NCBI RefSeq assembly: GCF_050003625.1
Contig: NC_134397.1
Coordinates: 275,770,070-275,834,069 of the forward strand
DNA: 64,000 nt
Reading direction: 5' to 3'
DNA from: Haematobia irritans
Taxonomy: Eukaryota > Arthropoda > Insecta > Diptera > Muscidae
Shown: positions 22,131 to 34,842 of the stretch, in pieces
Numbering within the stretch: the first letter of the stretch is position 1
Layout of the letters: each line of letters begins with the position of its first letter
The notes under the pieces: generated by a model
The model's database searches: none
What the model was told of the DNA's origin: nothing
What the model saw: the letters and a program-made list of their open reading frames with translations, nothing else
Program-made: the position numbers and the translations under genes

Positions 22131-23515
22131 GTGTTCGATCTTTCCAATACCATCTGTAGTGATTTATAAAACATGCAAAAAAATTTAACACTAATCGATC
22201 TGTGAAATAAAAATTCAAGATCATTTGAAACATAAAAATTTTAGTTTAATGATAACAACATCCAATCAACTTGTAAAGCTGATAGAGACCAACAGCTGAG
22301 AGTGAGAATCTCTGACGATTGCCGATTCTTGGACTGTGTGTATGTGTGTGCGAGTATTTGTGTCTGGTGTCATCGCTTTGGTGAATATCATCAATTCAAT
22401 CCATCTTCTTTGTTTTTGTTTTGTATTAATTTTTAATATCAGTTTCCAGTTTTGGTATATTAGTGGAATTGCTACTACTCTTCAAGAACATGAGAGTGTT
22501 ATTAATCTCATCATAGAATAGATGGATACATTAGGTAGCTCTTGTTCTCACTCAGTACTCACCGTAGTACCTTTAGCACCTCAATGCCAGGCTATATTGT
22601 GCTGAGTTGACCTTTAACATCATTAGTCAGCCTACGAGGTGATTTGCTTAGTTCGTTTGGTGAATAACATAGCCAATGACAATGGCAAATTTTTGTGTTG
22701 TGAATATTATGAACAAATAATTAACCATAATAAAAAAAAACAGACCGTCGTAGAGATTTTAAGAAGAAGCAGGCGAAGAAGAAGAACCAATGAATTGTTT
22801 TTGTCTTCGTTCTCATAACCATCATTGAAGATACGATCGTTCTTTCTGTCTCCTCGAAATATTGTTGTCGTCAGTCTACTATGGTCGACTGCTAATGTTG
22901 CTGATAAGGCCAAACGAATACAGAATGAGTTGTACGTACCTCCTTTGAATATTGTTGGTTGGAATACCCCAGAACAAATATGCGAGAGAGGAGAAGACAT
23001 GCATTGGAGGATGGATTTTGTTGTGCCATTTTGCCAGACAAAGATCGAGGTTTCTTGGCAATTGTCCATCAATTGATTGGATTTTGATTTTCAATTAAGC
23101 TTTGTGCACTTATAATCATGAACCCCTACTCATGTAAGAGTTTAGGAAATACCCAAGTTTGTGTTTTTTTTTTTTCGTCGCCTATGGAATTACAAAGCTG
23201 TGGATCGAGAATATATAAATACTTTATTTTACCTATGGGTAAACTTTTTGCATTCAACCATGAATTAATTTAAAATTATGGCGAATAAATATAAATTTTA
23301 TTTCAATTGAAATCAGCCCGTGTATAAAAAGGTAATAAAAATTAGTTTATTCTAGATTTGTTTTAAATTGAAACGAATACATTGCGCTAGACCGGTCCAA
23401 TTAAACTCATGGATAAGCAATTTAATTTAGTTAATTAGTTTTAATTTCAAATGTTTCAGTATGATTTATTTTATTTTAATTGAATTTATTTAAATCAAAA
23501 TAATTCAAATCTATA
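22131..23515. other. Unassigned, no known repeats
   Basis: The open frames at 22707-23072 (minus, 121 codons) and 22825-23076 (plus) overlap, and neither shows a recognisable domain. The region 22700-23080 has more balanced base composition than its flanks and could include an exon of an unrecognised gene. Confidence 0.3.
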
Positions 23516-23516
23516 C

Positions 23517-23625
23517 TAGGTTAGGATAGGTATAGTGGCAGCCTCACTTAGACTATTCAGTCCATTGTAATACCACAGTGGTGAGTGCTTCTCTTCTCAT
23601 TGAGTGCTGTCTGATTCTAAGTTAT
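23517..23625 (-). repeat. SINE tail fragment
   Basis: GCAGCCTCACTTAGACTATT, CAGTCCATTGTAATACCACA and CTCATTGAGTGCTGTCTGATT match the 3' part of the SINE at 4478-5105, minus strand. Confidence 0.7.
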
Positions 23626-23725
23626 AGGATGGGGGTATATTAACTTTGTCATTTCGTTTGTAACACATCGAAATAAAGTATATATATTCTCGGACGTGGT
23701 GAAATTCTGGGTTGATCTAATCATG
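23626..23725 (-). repeat. Right-end fragment of a family-1 tandem-repeat element
   Basis: ATAGGATGGGGGTATATTAA, TTGTAACACATCGAAATA and ACGTGGTGAAATTCTG are the inverted right end of the elements at 990, 19560 and 46619. It abuts the SINE tail directly. Confidence 0.75.
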
Positions 23726-25035
23726 TACTTAATAATGTGTAAATTGCCTATCCTAAAATTGAGGTTGCGTAATCTTTAATATCACGTAATTATTTTTTTC
23801 AGTGTAGACGATCTACTCATTCCAATTATTAGACAATATCAGTAAAACGTTATTCTAATGCCATACAACGAGCTTTACAAAAAATTCAAAATGTTTTAAA
23901 ATTTTTTATTGAAGCTAAAAAATTGGTATCTGCATAGAAGAAAACGATGAATTGAGCGCAACTTGGTTTAAATAAATTTCAATCACTTCTTTTTTCAAGA
24001 TTTTATCTTAAAGACGCTTTTCAGTTGAAATATAAAATATTTCTTACTTGAATTCAAGTTTGAATTGTGCATTAAAAACTTTAATAATATATTTTGAAAA
24101 GGCTGTGGAAACGAGTAAACTAAAATTTATATTCATTTAATAATTTATTACATTGAAACAATACCAAACTCACTACGGTAAAACAAAAACCTTGGAATTG
24201 GGAATGCTCCCTTCTCAGTGTAGCATAAAAATTTTTGATGGTGATTTTCCGGAGGCCGAGTGTTTGCTTCAACACGATTTTCCCCATCAAAGAACAGTAT
24301 TTTATCAACGCACCAAGTAAGTACTCTTTACATATTTTGCCCAACAACAAAAGATGCTTCATTCAAAATGCTACGCTGCATAAACCAATGATCCGACAGC
24401 TGTCAAATTCATATAACTATCTTTGAGGGTTATGACTTAAAATGAATATGAATTTCAATTGAACTATTAAAATAGAACATTTGAATTTGCCTTGAGAATC
24501 AAATACATGCATCTCCTTAAACATGTATAAACGAAATGTGTAATGAGTTTAAAAACTTTAAACAACTTGAAAACGTGCCAACATAAGTTTTAGGTCCAGT
24601 GTTGCCAGAAGTGACGATGCTAAGTGACTGGCTAAAATTAGACTGAACATTTGCAGATTTTGTCACAATTTTTTAAATAGCTTTTTGGTGTAATTTCTTT
24701 GAACATTTCACCATATTTGAGTCCACAGGGTTTGGAATAGTTGGGAGCATCGGTTCTTCATGGCACCTCGTATACAATCTAAGAGTCTAATTCCCCAAAG
24801 AACTGTAATCCACACTTTTTGTTATTCCCACACAGGCTCAATTAAGAAGATGACACTCCTTGGTTTTGAGCTAAAAATATAGGTCTGACATATGTGGGAA
24901 GTTCAGCATCTGTGGTATCACCATGGACTGTATAAGGAATGAATAATCTCTTCTTTCAGTTAAATGTCATTTCGCATACTACGGTGTTGGGTTAGTAGCA
25001 ATCTGATTATATAGTCTTTTGGGATACATCGAGGA
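23726..25035. other. Unassigned stretch
   Basis: A 65-bp piece at 23745-23810 matches the end of foldback arm B' (43035-43103). Otherwise nothing is recognised. Overlapping frames near 24120-24426 show no domain. Confidence 0.35.
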
Positions 25036-25206
25036 CTAGAAATTTCTTTACTTAAGTAGACAGATTGACTTAAGATAACAATAGAGCAAACGTACGGCAG
25101 AACTGGAGAAATATTTCTTTCATTTCTCCAGTTCTGTCATTCGTTTGCTCTACTCTTATCTTAATAACCGAAGTCAATCTGTCTACTTAAGTAAAGAAAT
25201 TTCTAG
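25036..25206. repeat. Long inverted repeat at the 5' edge of a LINE relic
   Basis: The arm 25036-25112 is the inverse of 25122-25206 apart from a few substitutions and a gap of about 10 bp, with a 9-nt loop. The right arm is the beginning of the LINE coding relic, so the left arm is an inverted copy of it. This kind of 5' inversion can arise by twin priming or template switching during retrotransposition (inference). Confidence 0.85.
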
Positions 25207-25795
25207 ACCTCTTCCACTGCACAAAGGCGTACCACAGGGCTCAGTATTGGGACCACTTTTATTCACGTGCTACATAAATGATCTTCCACAGTACCTGAGG
25301 CATTGCAAAATTCATCTCACGTGCAGATTTCTTTGGATGCGGGTAGAAGCCTATTTAATGATGCGGTGAAGATGGTGAATGATGACCTTGTCGTTTTTCA
25401 TGAATGGGCATCATCCAATGGGTTGTGTCTGAACCCAGATAAATCTAAGTGTCTTGTTATTAAGGCACCTTGTTCGCCAAGGCACCAAATTTCAGAACCC
25501 AACTTTATCCTCAATGGTCAAAGGATTGAAATTGTTAAGACTTGCAAGAACCTGGGAGTAATATTTAATGAAAATCTAACTTGGTCGAATCATGTTAATA
25601 GTGTAACTGGAATAACATATAACAAATTAACAATACTCAGGACGTCACACTGATTTACTCCACAGAATACCTCATGCCATCCTTATTATATGGGTGTGAA
25701 TTGTTCTCCCATTGTAACAGTGTCAGTATGCGGAAACTTAATGTACTGTTTAATAATATCACTAGATATGTCTACGGAATATTTTCAGAATAATT
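25130..25795 (+). pseudogene. Non-LTR retrotransposon reverse transcriptase relic
   Basis: The first frame contains PLHKGVPQGSVLGPLLF followed by YINDLP, diagnostic of LINE reverse transcriptase (palm domain before the catalytic box). A frameshift follows. The next frame reads LNPDKSKCLVIK and CKNLGVIFNENLTWSNHV, the usual thumb-side motifs. The catalytic YADD box should sit between KIHL and VQISLDA (25310-25330); it is missing through a deletion of roughly 11 nt. Another shift leads to LMPSLLYGCELF near 25675. The 5' half and the endonuclease are absent. It is dead. Confidence 0.88.
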
Positions 25796-26850
25796 GAAGT
25801 TAATAAAATGTGTTTTTGATTTACTATCATTTTCTTATTGTTATTATTTTTTATTTATTTATTATCTTTTTTACATATTTTATTTTTATCTTTTTATTTT
25901 TCTCATAATGTAAATTTATCACAAACATATTTTTCTTATTTGCCACTTCTGTTTTCTCCCTTTGTTAAATTGCTTTTACTTTACTTTAATTGTACTTATT
26001 TTAAAACTATTTTAAAATTACTACGATAATCAAATGTATTATTCAAATTAACAATCTTATACTATAATTATAAGATTTCAATCTTGTTGTATAGGAATGC
26101 ATTTAATATAGAAATGAAATATCACATATTGTTTTCGCTGCTGTTGTTTCTAATCTTCCCAGGTCGGAAAATGAAAAATCATAATTTGAATTGGAACAAT
26201 ATCGTTCAATTTTCAACAAAGTACTCCCAACAGTATAGTTTACTTTTTAGCATTTCATATTCAAACATTACCAATTCAGTGTCCTGGAATACCCAACTGT
26301 GCCTTCAATAATGCATTTTGGTTTAATATACAAAGGAAATAAGACATAAGACACACAAAGTCATTGGATCTCATCAGGTATTGATGCAAATTGATGACAT
26401 CTTAAACTATGGATAATTAATTAGCAAAACTGAAATGTGTTTAAAATAGATTGAGAAAAACGAAAACAGAGATACTCAAACAAACCTCACAATGTTGATT
26501 AATGGCCTATCTACGAATCGATAGCTGAGTCCCCTTCAACAAATCACATAAACAAATCTGTATTGGAGTTCATAAATAATTTGACGTGTTATTGTGTGGG
26601 TTTTGCGGGCTAACAAATTCCCCTAATGGAAATTAAATGACTAAATTATAATATTAGTTAAATTGTCGCCATTCGGCTTTGGAGAACTGTTTATGTTGTC
26701 AATCGATTGACACAAAACCTCCAGACACTATGCGAGTCCGATCTCCAGTGTTAATATAACAACGAACTTTATACTGAAACAGAAAATTGTCCGTTCCAAA
26801 TAATTCATTTTGACACTAATGATTTTGGCACTAAGGATCTATTTAAGACG
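25796..26850. other. AT-rich flank
   Basis: 25800-26060 is very T-rich and may be the 3' untranslated region of the LINE. The rest shows no repeats or domains. The open frame at 26084-26311 is unremarkable. Confidence 0.35.
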
Positions 26851-26852
26851 TA

Positions 26853-28324
26853 ATTATACCCTGCGCCACACTGTGGAACACCCAGAAGGAGACGAGATAG
26901 ACACATGGTGTCATTGGCAAAAATGCTCAGGGTGGGCTCCTGAGTCGATATAGCCATGTCCGTCTGTCCGTGAACACATTTTTGTAATCAAAGTCTAGGT
27001 CGCAGTTATAGTCCAATCGACTTCAAATTTGGCACAAGTATGTGTTTTGGCTCAGAATAGAACTCTATTGATTTTGGAAGAAATCTGTTCAGATTTAGAT
27101 ATAGCTCTCATATATATATTTCGCCCGATATGGACTTATATGGCCCCAGAAGCCAGAGTTTTACCCTAATTTGCTTAAAATTTTGCACAAGAAGAACAAT
27201 TAGTACTATAGACAAGTGTGCCAAATTTTATTGAAATCGGTTCAGATTTAGGTATAGCTCCCATATATATCTTTCGCCCGATATGGACTAATACGGTCCC
27301 AGAAGCCAGAGTTTTACCCCAATTTGGTTGAAATTTTGCACTAGGAGTAGAATTAGCATTGTAGCTATGCGAGCCAAATTTGGTTGAAATCGGTTCAGAT
27401 TTAGATATAGCTCCAATATATAGCTTTCGGCCGATTTACACTCATATGACCACAGAGGCCAATTTTTTGCTCCGATTTAGTTGACATTTTGCACAGGGAG
27501 TAGAATTAGCATTGTAGCTATGCGTGCCAAATTTGGTTGAAATCGGTTCAGATTTAGATATATCTCCAGTATATAGCTTTTGCCTGATTTACTCTCATAT
27601 GACCACAGAGGCCAATTTTTAACTCCGATTTAGTTGAAATTTTGCACAGGGAGTAGAATTAGCATTGCAGCTATGCGTGCCAAATTTGGTTGAAATCGGT
27701 TCAGATTTAGATATAGCTTCCATATAAAGCTTTCGCCCGATTTACACTCATATGACCACAGAGGCCTTTTTTTTGCTCCGATTTAGTTGAAATTTTGCAC
27801 AGGGAGTAGAGTAAGCATTGTAGCTATGCGTGCCAAATTTGGTTGAAATCGGTCCAGATTTAGATATAGCTCCCATATATAGGTTTTTCTGATTTCGACA
27901 AAAATGGTCAAAATACCAACATTTTCCTTGTAAAATCGTCACTGCTTAGTCGAAAAGTTGTAAAAATTACTCTATTTTTCCTAAACTTCCAATACATATA
28001 TATCGAGCGATAAATCATAAAAAAACTTTTGCGAAGTTTCCTTAAAATTGCTTCAGATTTAAACGTTTCCCATATTTTTTATTAACATTGTGTTCCACCC
28101 TAGTGCATTAACCGACTTAAATTTTGACTCTATAGATTTTGTAGAAGTCTATCAAATTCTGTCCAGATCGAGTGATATTTAAATGTATGTATTTGTGACA
28201 AACCTTTATATATAGCCCCCAACACATTTGACGGATGTGATATGGTATCGAAAATTTAGATCTACAAAGTGGTGCAGGATATAATATAGTCGGCCCCGCC
28301 TGACTTTAGACTTACCTTACTTGT
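26853..28324 (+). mobile_element. Tandem-repeat element (mini-me-like family 2)
   Basis: It starts at TTATACCCTGCGCCACACTG and carries GCTCAGGGTGGGCTCCTGAG and the (GTCY)n-type core CCATGTCCGTCTGTCCGTG. About five tandem units of ~153 bp follow, with GAAATCGGTTCAGATTTAG recurring at about 27233, 27391, 27540, 27693 and 27845. It ends AGTCGGCCCCGCCTGACTTT. A short part after CTGTGGAACA is deleted relative to 54611 and 62338. It encodes no protein. The GTCY core with flanking A/T-rich ends resembles dipteran mini-me elements (established description); the match to that family is inference. Confidence 0.75.
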
Positions 28325-29335
28325 GTTTTCTTATATTTGAGTTTTGAGTACTTGATTCTGGGAAATAGATAATTCGTATTTTTTATTTTATTTTATTTTT
28401 TTTTTTTGTGGAATTCTTAATTTGCAAATTCATTTATCTTTCAGTGTATTCAGTTAATTTTTTTTCAATTAACATTAATTGAATTTTTATATAATCAATA
28501 ATGTTCAGCATAGTTATTATGTATTCGAAAACATGATCGTGGCATTTGCGAATATGGCCACATTTATAGCTTAAATCAATTTATCAATTTCTAGACATCC
28601 GTAACCTTGGCAACAAATCTTCTTAGTTAACGAACAAAAGAAAAACTTATAAGAACAAAGAAGGGATTAAATTTAACAACATTAAATTAGCTAAGCTGTG
28701 TTCATAAAAGAATCATTGAACATAGCCACAATCAAACAAACAAACAAACATCATTCATTCATTCACATACAAACTTACTCGTAGTTGATGAGTTGTAAAT
28801 ATCCTAACTGCTGCATGAATTTGAAAAATCTAAAAATTCTTTGTAATTTTAGTTTGATTTTGTAGAAATTTTTACATATGGAGGTTAATGACTCCCAGGT
28901 AACGCTAGTATATTTTTACCATCTATAGCAGAGGGTATCATTTCTAGTCATAATTTCAAAGGCGGTTGAATAGTCACGTTCGCATTTAATTAAACCGCCT
29001 CACGATTTAATAAAATTGAAATGAACCTTCACTTTAGTTATGTGTGGTTTATGAAAATAAAAGTCAATAACTTTAGATCAATACATCTTGCCAACGGAAT
29101 ATTTTAAAAACTTAATTAAGAACTAAAGCCTTCTATATTAAAACCCACACCCCTGCATTCGTAAACTGCTTATTCTGCATTTCAATTATTTAAATCGTAG
29201 AGAAAACTAAAAACATAACCATTATTATTCATTGAGAGCACTAAGCGGTTGTAAAATCATGTATTTTATTGTATTTAGAAATTATTAAGTTACAAGTAAG
29301 AAAAGGCAAAATATCCGAAATCAATCCAGCTAAAA
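28325..29335. other. Unassigned stretch
   Basis: A short (AAAC)n then (ATTC)n simple repeat lies at 28735-28765. Nothing else is recognised. Confidence 0.4.
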
Positions 29336-29339
29336 GGGT

Positions 29340-29780
29340 TGTCTTTTGTATTTCGGGATTCGGGAGACCAAACAGCATATTAATTATCGAAAAATGCTTT
29401 ATTGTTTTCCAAAATATTACCCATTAAGATCTATACACTTTTGCATGCATTTGATCCTATTGTCGAAGCACTTTGCCACTCCGTTTGAAGTATATCCAAA
29501 ACATACAACAACCATACCCTATCACGATGGCATAGACCGTGATCGTATTTTTGGAGTATTTCTTTTTACCAATCGACTGGAGCCTTTTTCTGAATGATTG
29601 AAAAATTTTATGGGATCCAATGCGAACAAATTTTGTTACCAAGGTTGTTTCAATCTGACGATAGATCACATGACGATCTTCATTCACCATACCAAAAATT
29701 TATCAATTTCATCGATGCACGAAAATGTTAACGATTTCATTCAATTTTTTTTTTGTTTTGGGCGAGATGAATCCTTTAAG
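29340..29780 (-). pseudogene. Mariner transposase relic with internal deletion
   Basis: On the minus strand the sequence reads VNEDRHVIYRQIETTL, then a piece like the linker before the catalytic domain. Next comes DW, a stop, then EILQKYDHG, and finally CMQKCIDLNG, a stop and YFGKQ, the typical mariner C-terminus. The whole catalytic middle is deleted. It appears to belong to the same family as the relic at 19230-20870. Confidence 0.75.
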
Positions 29781-30192
29781 TTGCTGTAACCAACACAAAT
29801 AGGGCTCTTATGCCAAAACGTTCTCAGTACGTATAGTCTGCAAAATGTTAGGCTTTCAATAGAGCTGTCAGTTGGCAGATTGCAACACCAGAGTTGTCTA
29901 AACCTGACAAATAAAAAGCAATATTGAGTTTAAAACAATGAAAGATTAAAACTGTCAAGATGTCAACTAAACAGCAGAAATATTTCCCAATACCATTTAA
30001 AATTATTAAGGAAAGTCTCTCTCAAAAAAAAAGAAAAAATTTTCCTTTCAGCCATGTTACTAAATTGCACCACTTAGAAAATTCAGTGTGAAAACCCACT
30101 ATTCACCTGCTTAAATCACGGAAACCTTCACTTTGTTTTGCAATTTTCCACAAATACTCCGTAGGGTTTTTAATTTTGTACATATCTGTATA

Positions 30193-30653
30193 CACCCTCA
30201 AAAAATCGCTTCTGTCACATATACCCCAAACATATTTTGCTTCAAGCATATATATTTTCAGGATTTGTCCAAACAAAATATTGTTGTTTAAACATATTAT
30301 GTTTCACCTTATGAGTACGCTGGCAAAATGAAATTTAATAAAATTTTCTATGTTTTTAAGGAGCCAATTGGTTACTTCCATGCTTTTACTTGCAGCTAAT
30401 TCTCTTCCTAAACACATATATGTTTATAGGCATTTTCTAAATTAATATATGTTTGAATATATTTACAAACATTTTATTTATGTTCGAAACATAACATGCT
30501 CCAACATATTAGTATATATGTCCCAAACATGTTGTGCTACTTTATGAACATTGTATGCTTGCACTTAAAAATATTGTGTTAAAAAAATTGGGTTCAAAAC
30601 ATATAATTTTTACACCTAAACATATGAAAAACAGTATTTTTCGACCGTGTGGG
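30193..30653 (-). mobile_element. MITE (CACCCTCAAAAAATCGC end), deletion derivative
   Basis: It is flanked by TA on the left (30191-30192) and probably on the right. The ends are CACCCTCAAAAAATCGCTTC and, inverted, ACTGTTTTTCATATG. Repeated CATATATGTTT words fill the interior. It is the tRNA-less short form of the element at 35630-37403. Confidence 0.75.
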
Positions 30654-30761
30654 TATGCAAAATACCAACCACGCAGATTCAAATTTATTAATTACTCCGA
30701 ATTTAATACGGCTTTGTGAAATCCAAAGTAGTACGCCTATTTTTAAAATTTGTTTTAATAA

Positions 30762-31079
30762 GGAAAAAGGTATTTTTCAAATCAAGTAAAACATAAATGG
30801 TTCTAAAAAACGTATACTGTACAAAAAATACTTATATTGCAAAAAACTAAGTATTTTACGAAGGTCAGCATTTTCTTTTATTGAAAGGAATGCCTATCGT
30901 AAATACAAAAATTGTGAAAAAAAGTACGAAATAAACGGTTCTAAAACAAGTGTACTGTACAAATTCTTATATTGTCAAAAACTATGTATTTTCAGAAGGT
31001 TTACGACGTTTTTGACGTATGGTAAAATACGTCGTAAATGTATGTCAAATACATTACAGTTTACGACAGACCATCTCTG
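30762..31079 (-). mobile_element. Partial copy of the CAGAGATGGTC hAT MITE
   Basis: It ends GACCATCTCTG at 31079 and matches the left 320 bp of 8316-9039 inverted, including the TTTACGACGTTTTTGACGTA region. The other end is truncated. Confidence 0.8.
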
Positions 31080-31399
31080 GTTGGCAGATTGCAACACCAG
31101 AGTTGTCTAAACCTGACAAATAAAAAGCAATATCGAGTTTAAAACAATGAAAGATTAAAACTGTCAAGATGTCAACTAAACAGTAGAAATATTTCCCAAT
31201 TCCATTTCAAATTATTAAGGAAAGTCTATCTCAAAAAAAGCAAAAATTTTCTTTTCAGCCATGTTACTAAATTGCACCACTTAGAAAATTCAGTGTGAAA
31301 ATCCATTATTCACCTGCTTAAATCACGGAAACCTTCACTTTGTTTTGCAATTTTCCACAAATACTCCGTAGGGTTTTTAATTTTGTACATCTCTGTATA

Positions 31400-31855
31400 C
31401 ACCCTCAAAAAAATCGCTTCTGTCACATATACCCCAAACATATTTTGCTTCAAGCATATATATTTTCAGGATTTGTCCAAACAAAATATTGTTGTTTAAA
31501 CATATTATGTTTCACCTTATGAATACGCTGGCAAAATGAAATTTAATAAAATTTTCTATGTTTTTAAGGAGTCAATTGGTTACTTCCATGCTTTTACTTG
31601 CAGCTAATTCTCTTTGTAAACACATATATGTTTATAGGCATTTTCTAAATTAATATATGTTTGAATATATTTACAAACATTTTATTTATGTTCGAAACAT
31701 AATATGCTCCAACATATTAATATATATGTCCCAAACATGTTATGCTACTTTATGAACATTGTATGCTTGCACTTAAAAATATTGTGTTAAAAAATTGGGT
31801 TCAAAACATATAATTCTTACGCACAAACATATGAAAAACAGTCTTTTTCGTCCCT
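31400..31855 (-). mobile_element. MITE copy inside the second duplication unit
   Basis: It is nearly identical to 30193-30653 and arose with it in the tandem duplication. Confidence 0.75.
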
Positions 31856-33270
31856 GTTGGCACCACATCAGCTACCCTCCATTAATTGTAAGGCATCCTA
31901 ATATCACACATATGAATGCATTTTTATCCACAAAAGAACTTCATCACTACGATTCCATATTAAAACTTCCATGGACATTTATGGACACTGCAGTTTGACC
32001 ATCGTCATCATTCGTGGTTTGACAAAACGTGTTTAGTGTTTATGACTGATATATTTGGCTAGTGGAGGTGAACTACTGTCGGATGGATCGCCCAACTGAT
32101 GGTTGGTCTATAAAAAGGCACAAGGTTAATTCGCAATGCAATGCAATAGAAACGTTTCAATTGGCTAAAATTGGTATTGAAGGAATTTGGATTTTATTGG
32201 CTTAGGGAAGTATAAATTTGCATGGTGGCAGTGGAGAGTTATACATCGATTAGGGTCCTCAAAATATTTGTTTATGCGCATAGTGTGAATAATTTTGAAG
32301 GATATATGATTGTTGCCAATCGGAATATAAACGTTGATATCCATATGTCTAGTGAAATCTCGCCAGAATTACAAATACTTGTTAATTCAGTACACTAAGT
32401 TTACTTAGGTCCAAATGTTTTGACCTTCCCTTACGGATTTTGGTATTGATTTTGGTTGTAAATATAGAGTTTTATTTAATTTTTAATAGGATACAGATAA
32501 TGTTAAAATTTTTGATTAGTATACTAGTGGCCCTGATGTTTGACGCAGGCGTGGTACCTATAAGTATCCTTATACGTACCAAGCAACAATATATTGTTTT
32601 TGTAGTTGAATGTTCTTAACAAACTGGATTTTTGAAGGAAAAACAATACGATTTTTTTAGTGGCGTTCGTTTTGCTCGCAGTATTATGTGCACAGTGGTT
32701 GTTTCAAACTTGGTCCAAATTGAGGCACATCTTGCCAAATTCCAGGAGCCGATAGGTCTGGAAAATTTATAGAAATATAAAAACTTATTTCGACCACGAT
32801 TTCCATGAAGTTCAAATAACTTTTTTTGCACTTTTACTCTCACTATATTGGATATATCAACGGAAGACATAAAATTATGTACTACCAAGCAACGAAACCA
32901 ATGGAAACTTCAAAAATGACAAATTCTTCCAAATAACGGTATTTTCTGAAAGGATGTTAGTGTTATTAATTGTTCCAATTACAAAAATCGCAATATCTTT
33001 ACACTGCTTTTTAAACTGTGCTAAAACCACTAATGTCATTAGTAATAGGTCCCATTGGACCTCATCACGCAGAATCGCAGTAAACTTTTTCAAATACCTA
33101 TAAAAACCGATTTAATGATTCAATCACATAAAATTTAAAGTTTTCAACTTAAAACACTTCAGTATAAGAAGTCGTAAACCATCAAGCTGAAATTCATATA
33201 AAAGATAAAGTTATGTATGAATAAAAATCAAAAAGGTCCAGCGGGACCTCATCGCGCACAGAAGGGTTAA
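31856..33270. other. Mostly unassigned; fragments of foldback arm A and a TTAA end
   Basis: 32398-32500 carries TTTTGACCTTCCCTTACGGA and TTTTGGTATTGATTTTGG, related to foldback arm A at 41795. 33221-33270 ends CGCGCACAGAAGGGTTAA, which read inverted is a piggyBac-like TTAACCCTTC end without a clear partner. Two overlapping minus frames at 32616-33093 show no domain. Confidence 0.35.
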
Positions 33271-33273
33271 GTT

Positions 33274-34842
33274 CCCAGCAAAAACTCTCATTACCCGGTA
33301 ATCTTGTAGGTAAGCCTATTTAAAAATTAATAACAACTTATTAATTGGCATCGCTTCGGATTACATTTACATACGCATGTCCTAGAAGGAAAGTACTTCT
33401 CCCCAGTCATACTTTCGGCCATAAAATAAGTAGTGCATTTAAAGCATATGATCACCTAATATGTAATGACTTATTCGTAGATACACCAAAGTTTGCAAAA
33501 TAGCCACTTATTGTCTCAGCCAACCAAATCTCGAAAATATTGATTTCTATCGCCGATTACACACAAAAAATTTTTTCTCTTATTCAATCATCAAATTAAT
33601 TGATCCAATTAATTTTTTAATTTAAATGTCTTCAATCACGAAAATGATAGTATCAATCACAGTTTTAATTGGGCATAGAAAAAAATCTTGATTAAAAAAT
33701 TAATTGATTTTTTCAGCAAAATTCAATTAATTTTGTAATTGATTCAATTAAAAATTTAATTGATGTTGATTGCAAAACGCAATTAATTTATTAATTAAAA
33801 AAGGTAACTATTTTTAATTACTTAGTTAGATTGGCTTAGAATTTTTATTTGGATTAACAAATGATTGTTTGAAATACATTTTTAATTAAAAAAGTAAAAA
33901 ACAAAAAAAAAAAAATCAGCACTTTTTTAACTGAATTAGTCTTCCGAATTTGATTAAAAAGTTAATAGTATCAATTAATTTTTTAATTAAACATTTTAAA
34001 AATTTCAATCATTGACTTAATTAACTTAATGTTTCTATCATGATTAAAAAGTTAATTGTATCAATTAATTTATTAATTGAAAAAATGTTCAACTTCAATT
34101 AACTTTTTAATTGGAAATATTTTGGTGATATTTTTTTCTGTGTACAATGGATCAAAATATGGCGAGTGATGCTGTAATAGGAGAACTACTTGAATAGAAA
34201 CGAATATTGTATAAATAAACAAAAAATCTAATAAATAATCTAAATAAGATTACACGCAAATTAAATTCACACTTAAAATATAAATAAATGTAGGTTGTTT
34301 AAGCAAGTTGGATTCGTGAATTACGTTATAATATATCCAATAGCCAATTCACATAAGGTTCGAAATCTACTAAAAGTGTATTTTAAGTCTCTTTTTTATA
34401 AGGCAAATGGCATTTGAAATTTAGTTTAAGCGCATTTTGGAAGTGTAATGTGAATGAGGTATAAAAAAGCATTTATATAAAACATAATATGATAATGTCA
34501 TTAAACACAATTATTATGAAATATTTGTGATAAAAATTTCTTAACGGAAAATTTTTCAGAATTACCGTTACATTACATATTCTTTTTGATTTTTTATGTA
34601 AGCGCTCGATTATGTTAATAATTATACCTAATGGTACCAACATTTATTCTATTTTATTAATTCGTTAACTACAACTGCCTAAAAATTTGAGAGTAACAAT
34701 TCGAAAATTACCGAGAAGTATTTATTTTTGTCATTACAAGTTAGTCATTATAAGTCGCCGCAATGTAATGCAAGGTGTAATGACAGCTTTACTCCTGGTA
34801 ATGTCAATTGTAATGAGATGTGGTTACCTAGTTTTTGCTGGG
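33274..34842. mobile_element. TIR element CCCAGCAAAAACT, with nested MITE
   Basis: The left end CCCAGCAAAAACT and the right end AGTTTTTGCTGGG are exact inverses. TCTCATTAC/GTAATGAGA words are also inverted just inside. Interior GTAATG and CATTAC words recur near the right end. A second element sits at 33560-34142. No coding capacity. It is related by its ends to 6476-7178. Confidence 0.75.
33560..34142. mobile_element. AATTAA-rich TA MITE (CACACAAAAAA ends)
   Basis: It is flanked by TA (33558-33559 and 34143-34144). It begins CACACAAAAAATTTTTTC and ends TTTTTTTCTGTG. The interior is almost entirely built of TTAATTGA/TCAATTAA words. It is nested in 33274-34842. Confidence 0.75.

Larger units (their letters stand above)
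29871..31855. repeat. Tandem duplication, unit ~1.21 kb (second copy partial)
   Basis: 29871-30645 is repeated at 31080-31855 with about 95% or better identity. Both begin GTTGGCAGATTGCAACACC and include the same MITE. Unit 1 continues through an inverted hAT fragment to 31079, where unit 2 begins. Unit 2 stops at the far end of the MITE. Confidence 0.85.

Noticed and set aside
22707..23072. 121-codon minus-strand frame as a gene
   Set aside because: No domain or recognisable start context; an overlapping plus-strand frame is just as open.
26853..28324. CRISPR array from regularly repeated words
   Set aside because: The units are ~153 bp, diverged and contiguous with no short repeat/spacer pattern, and the DNA is eukaryotic.
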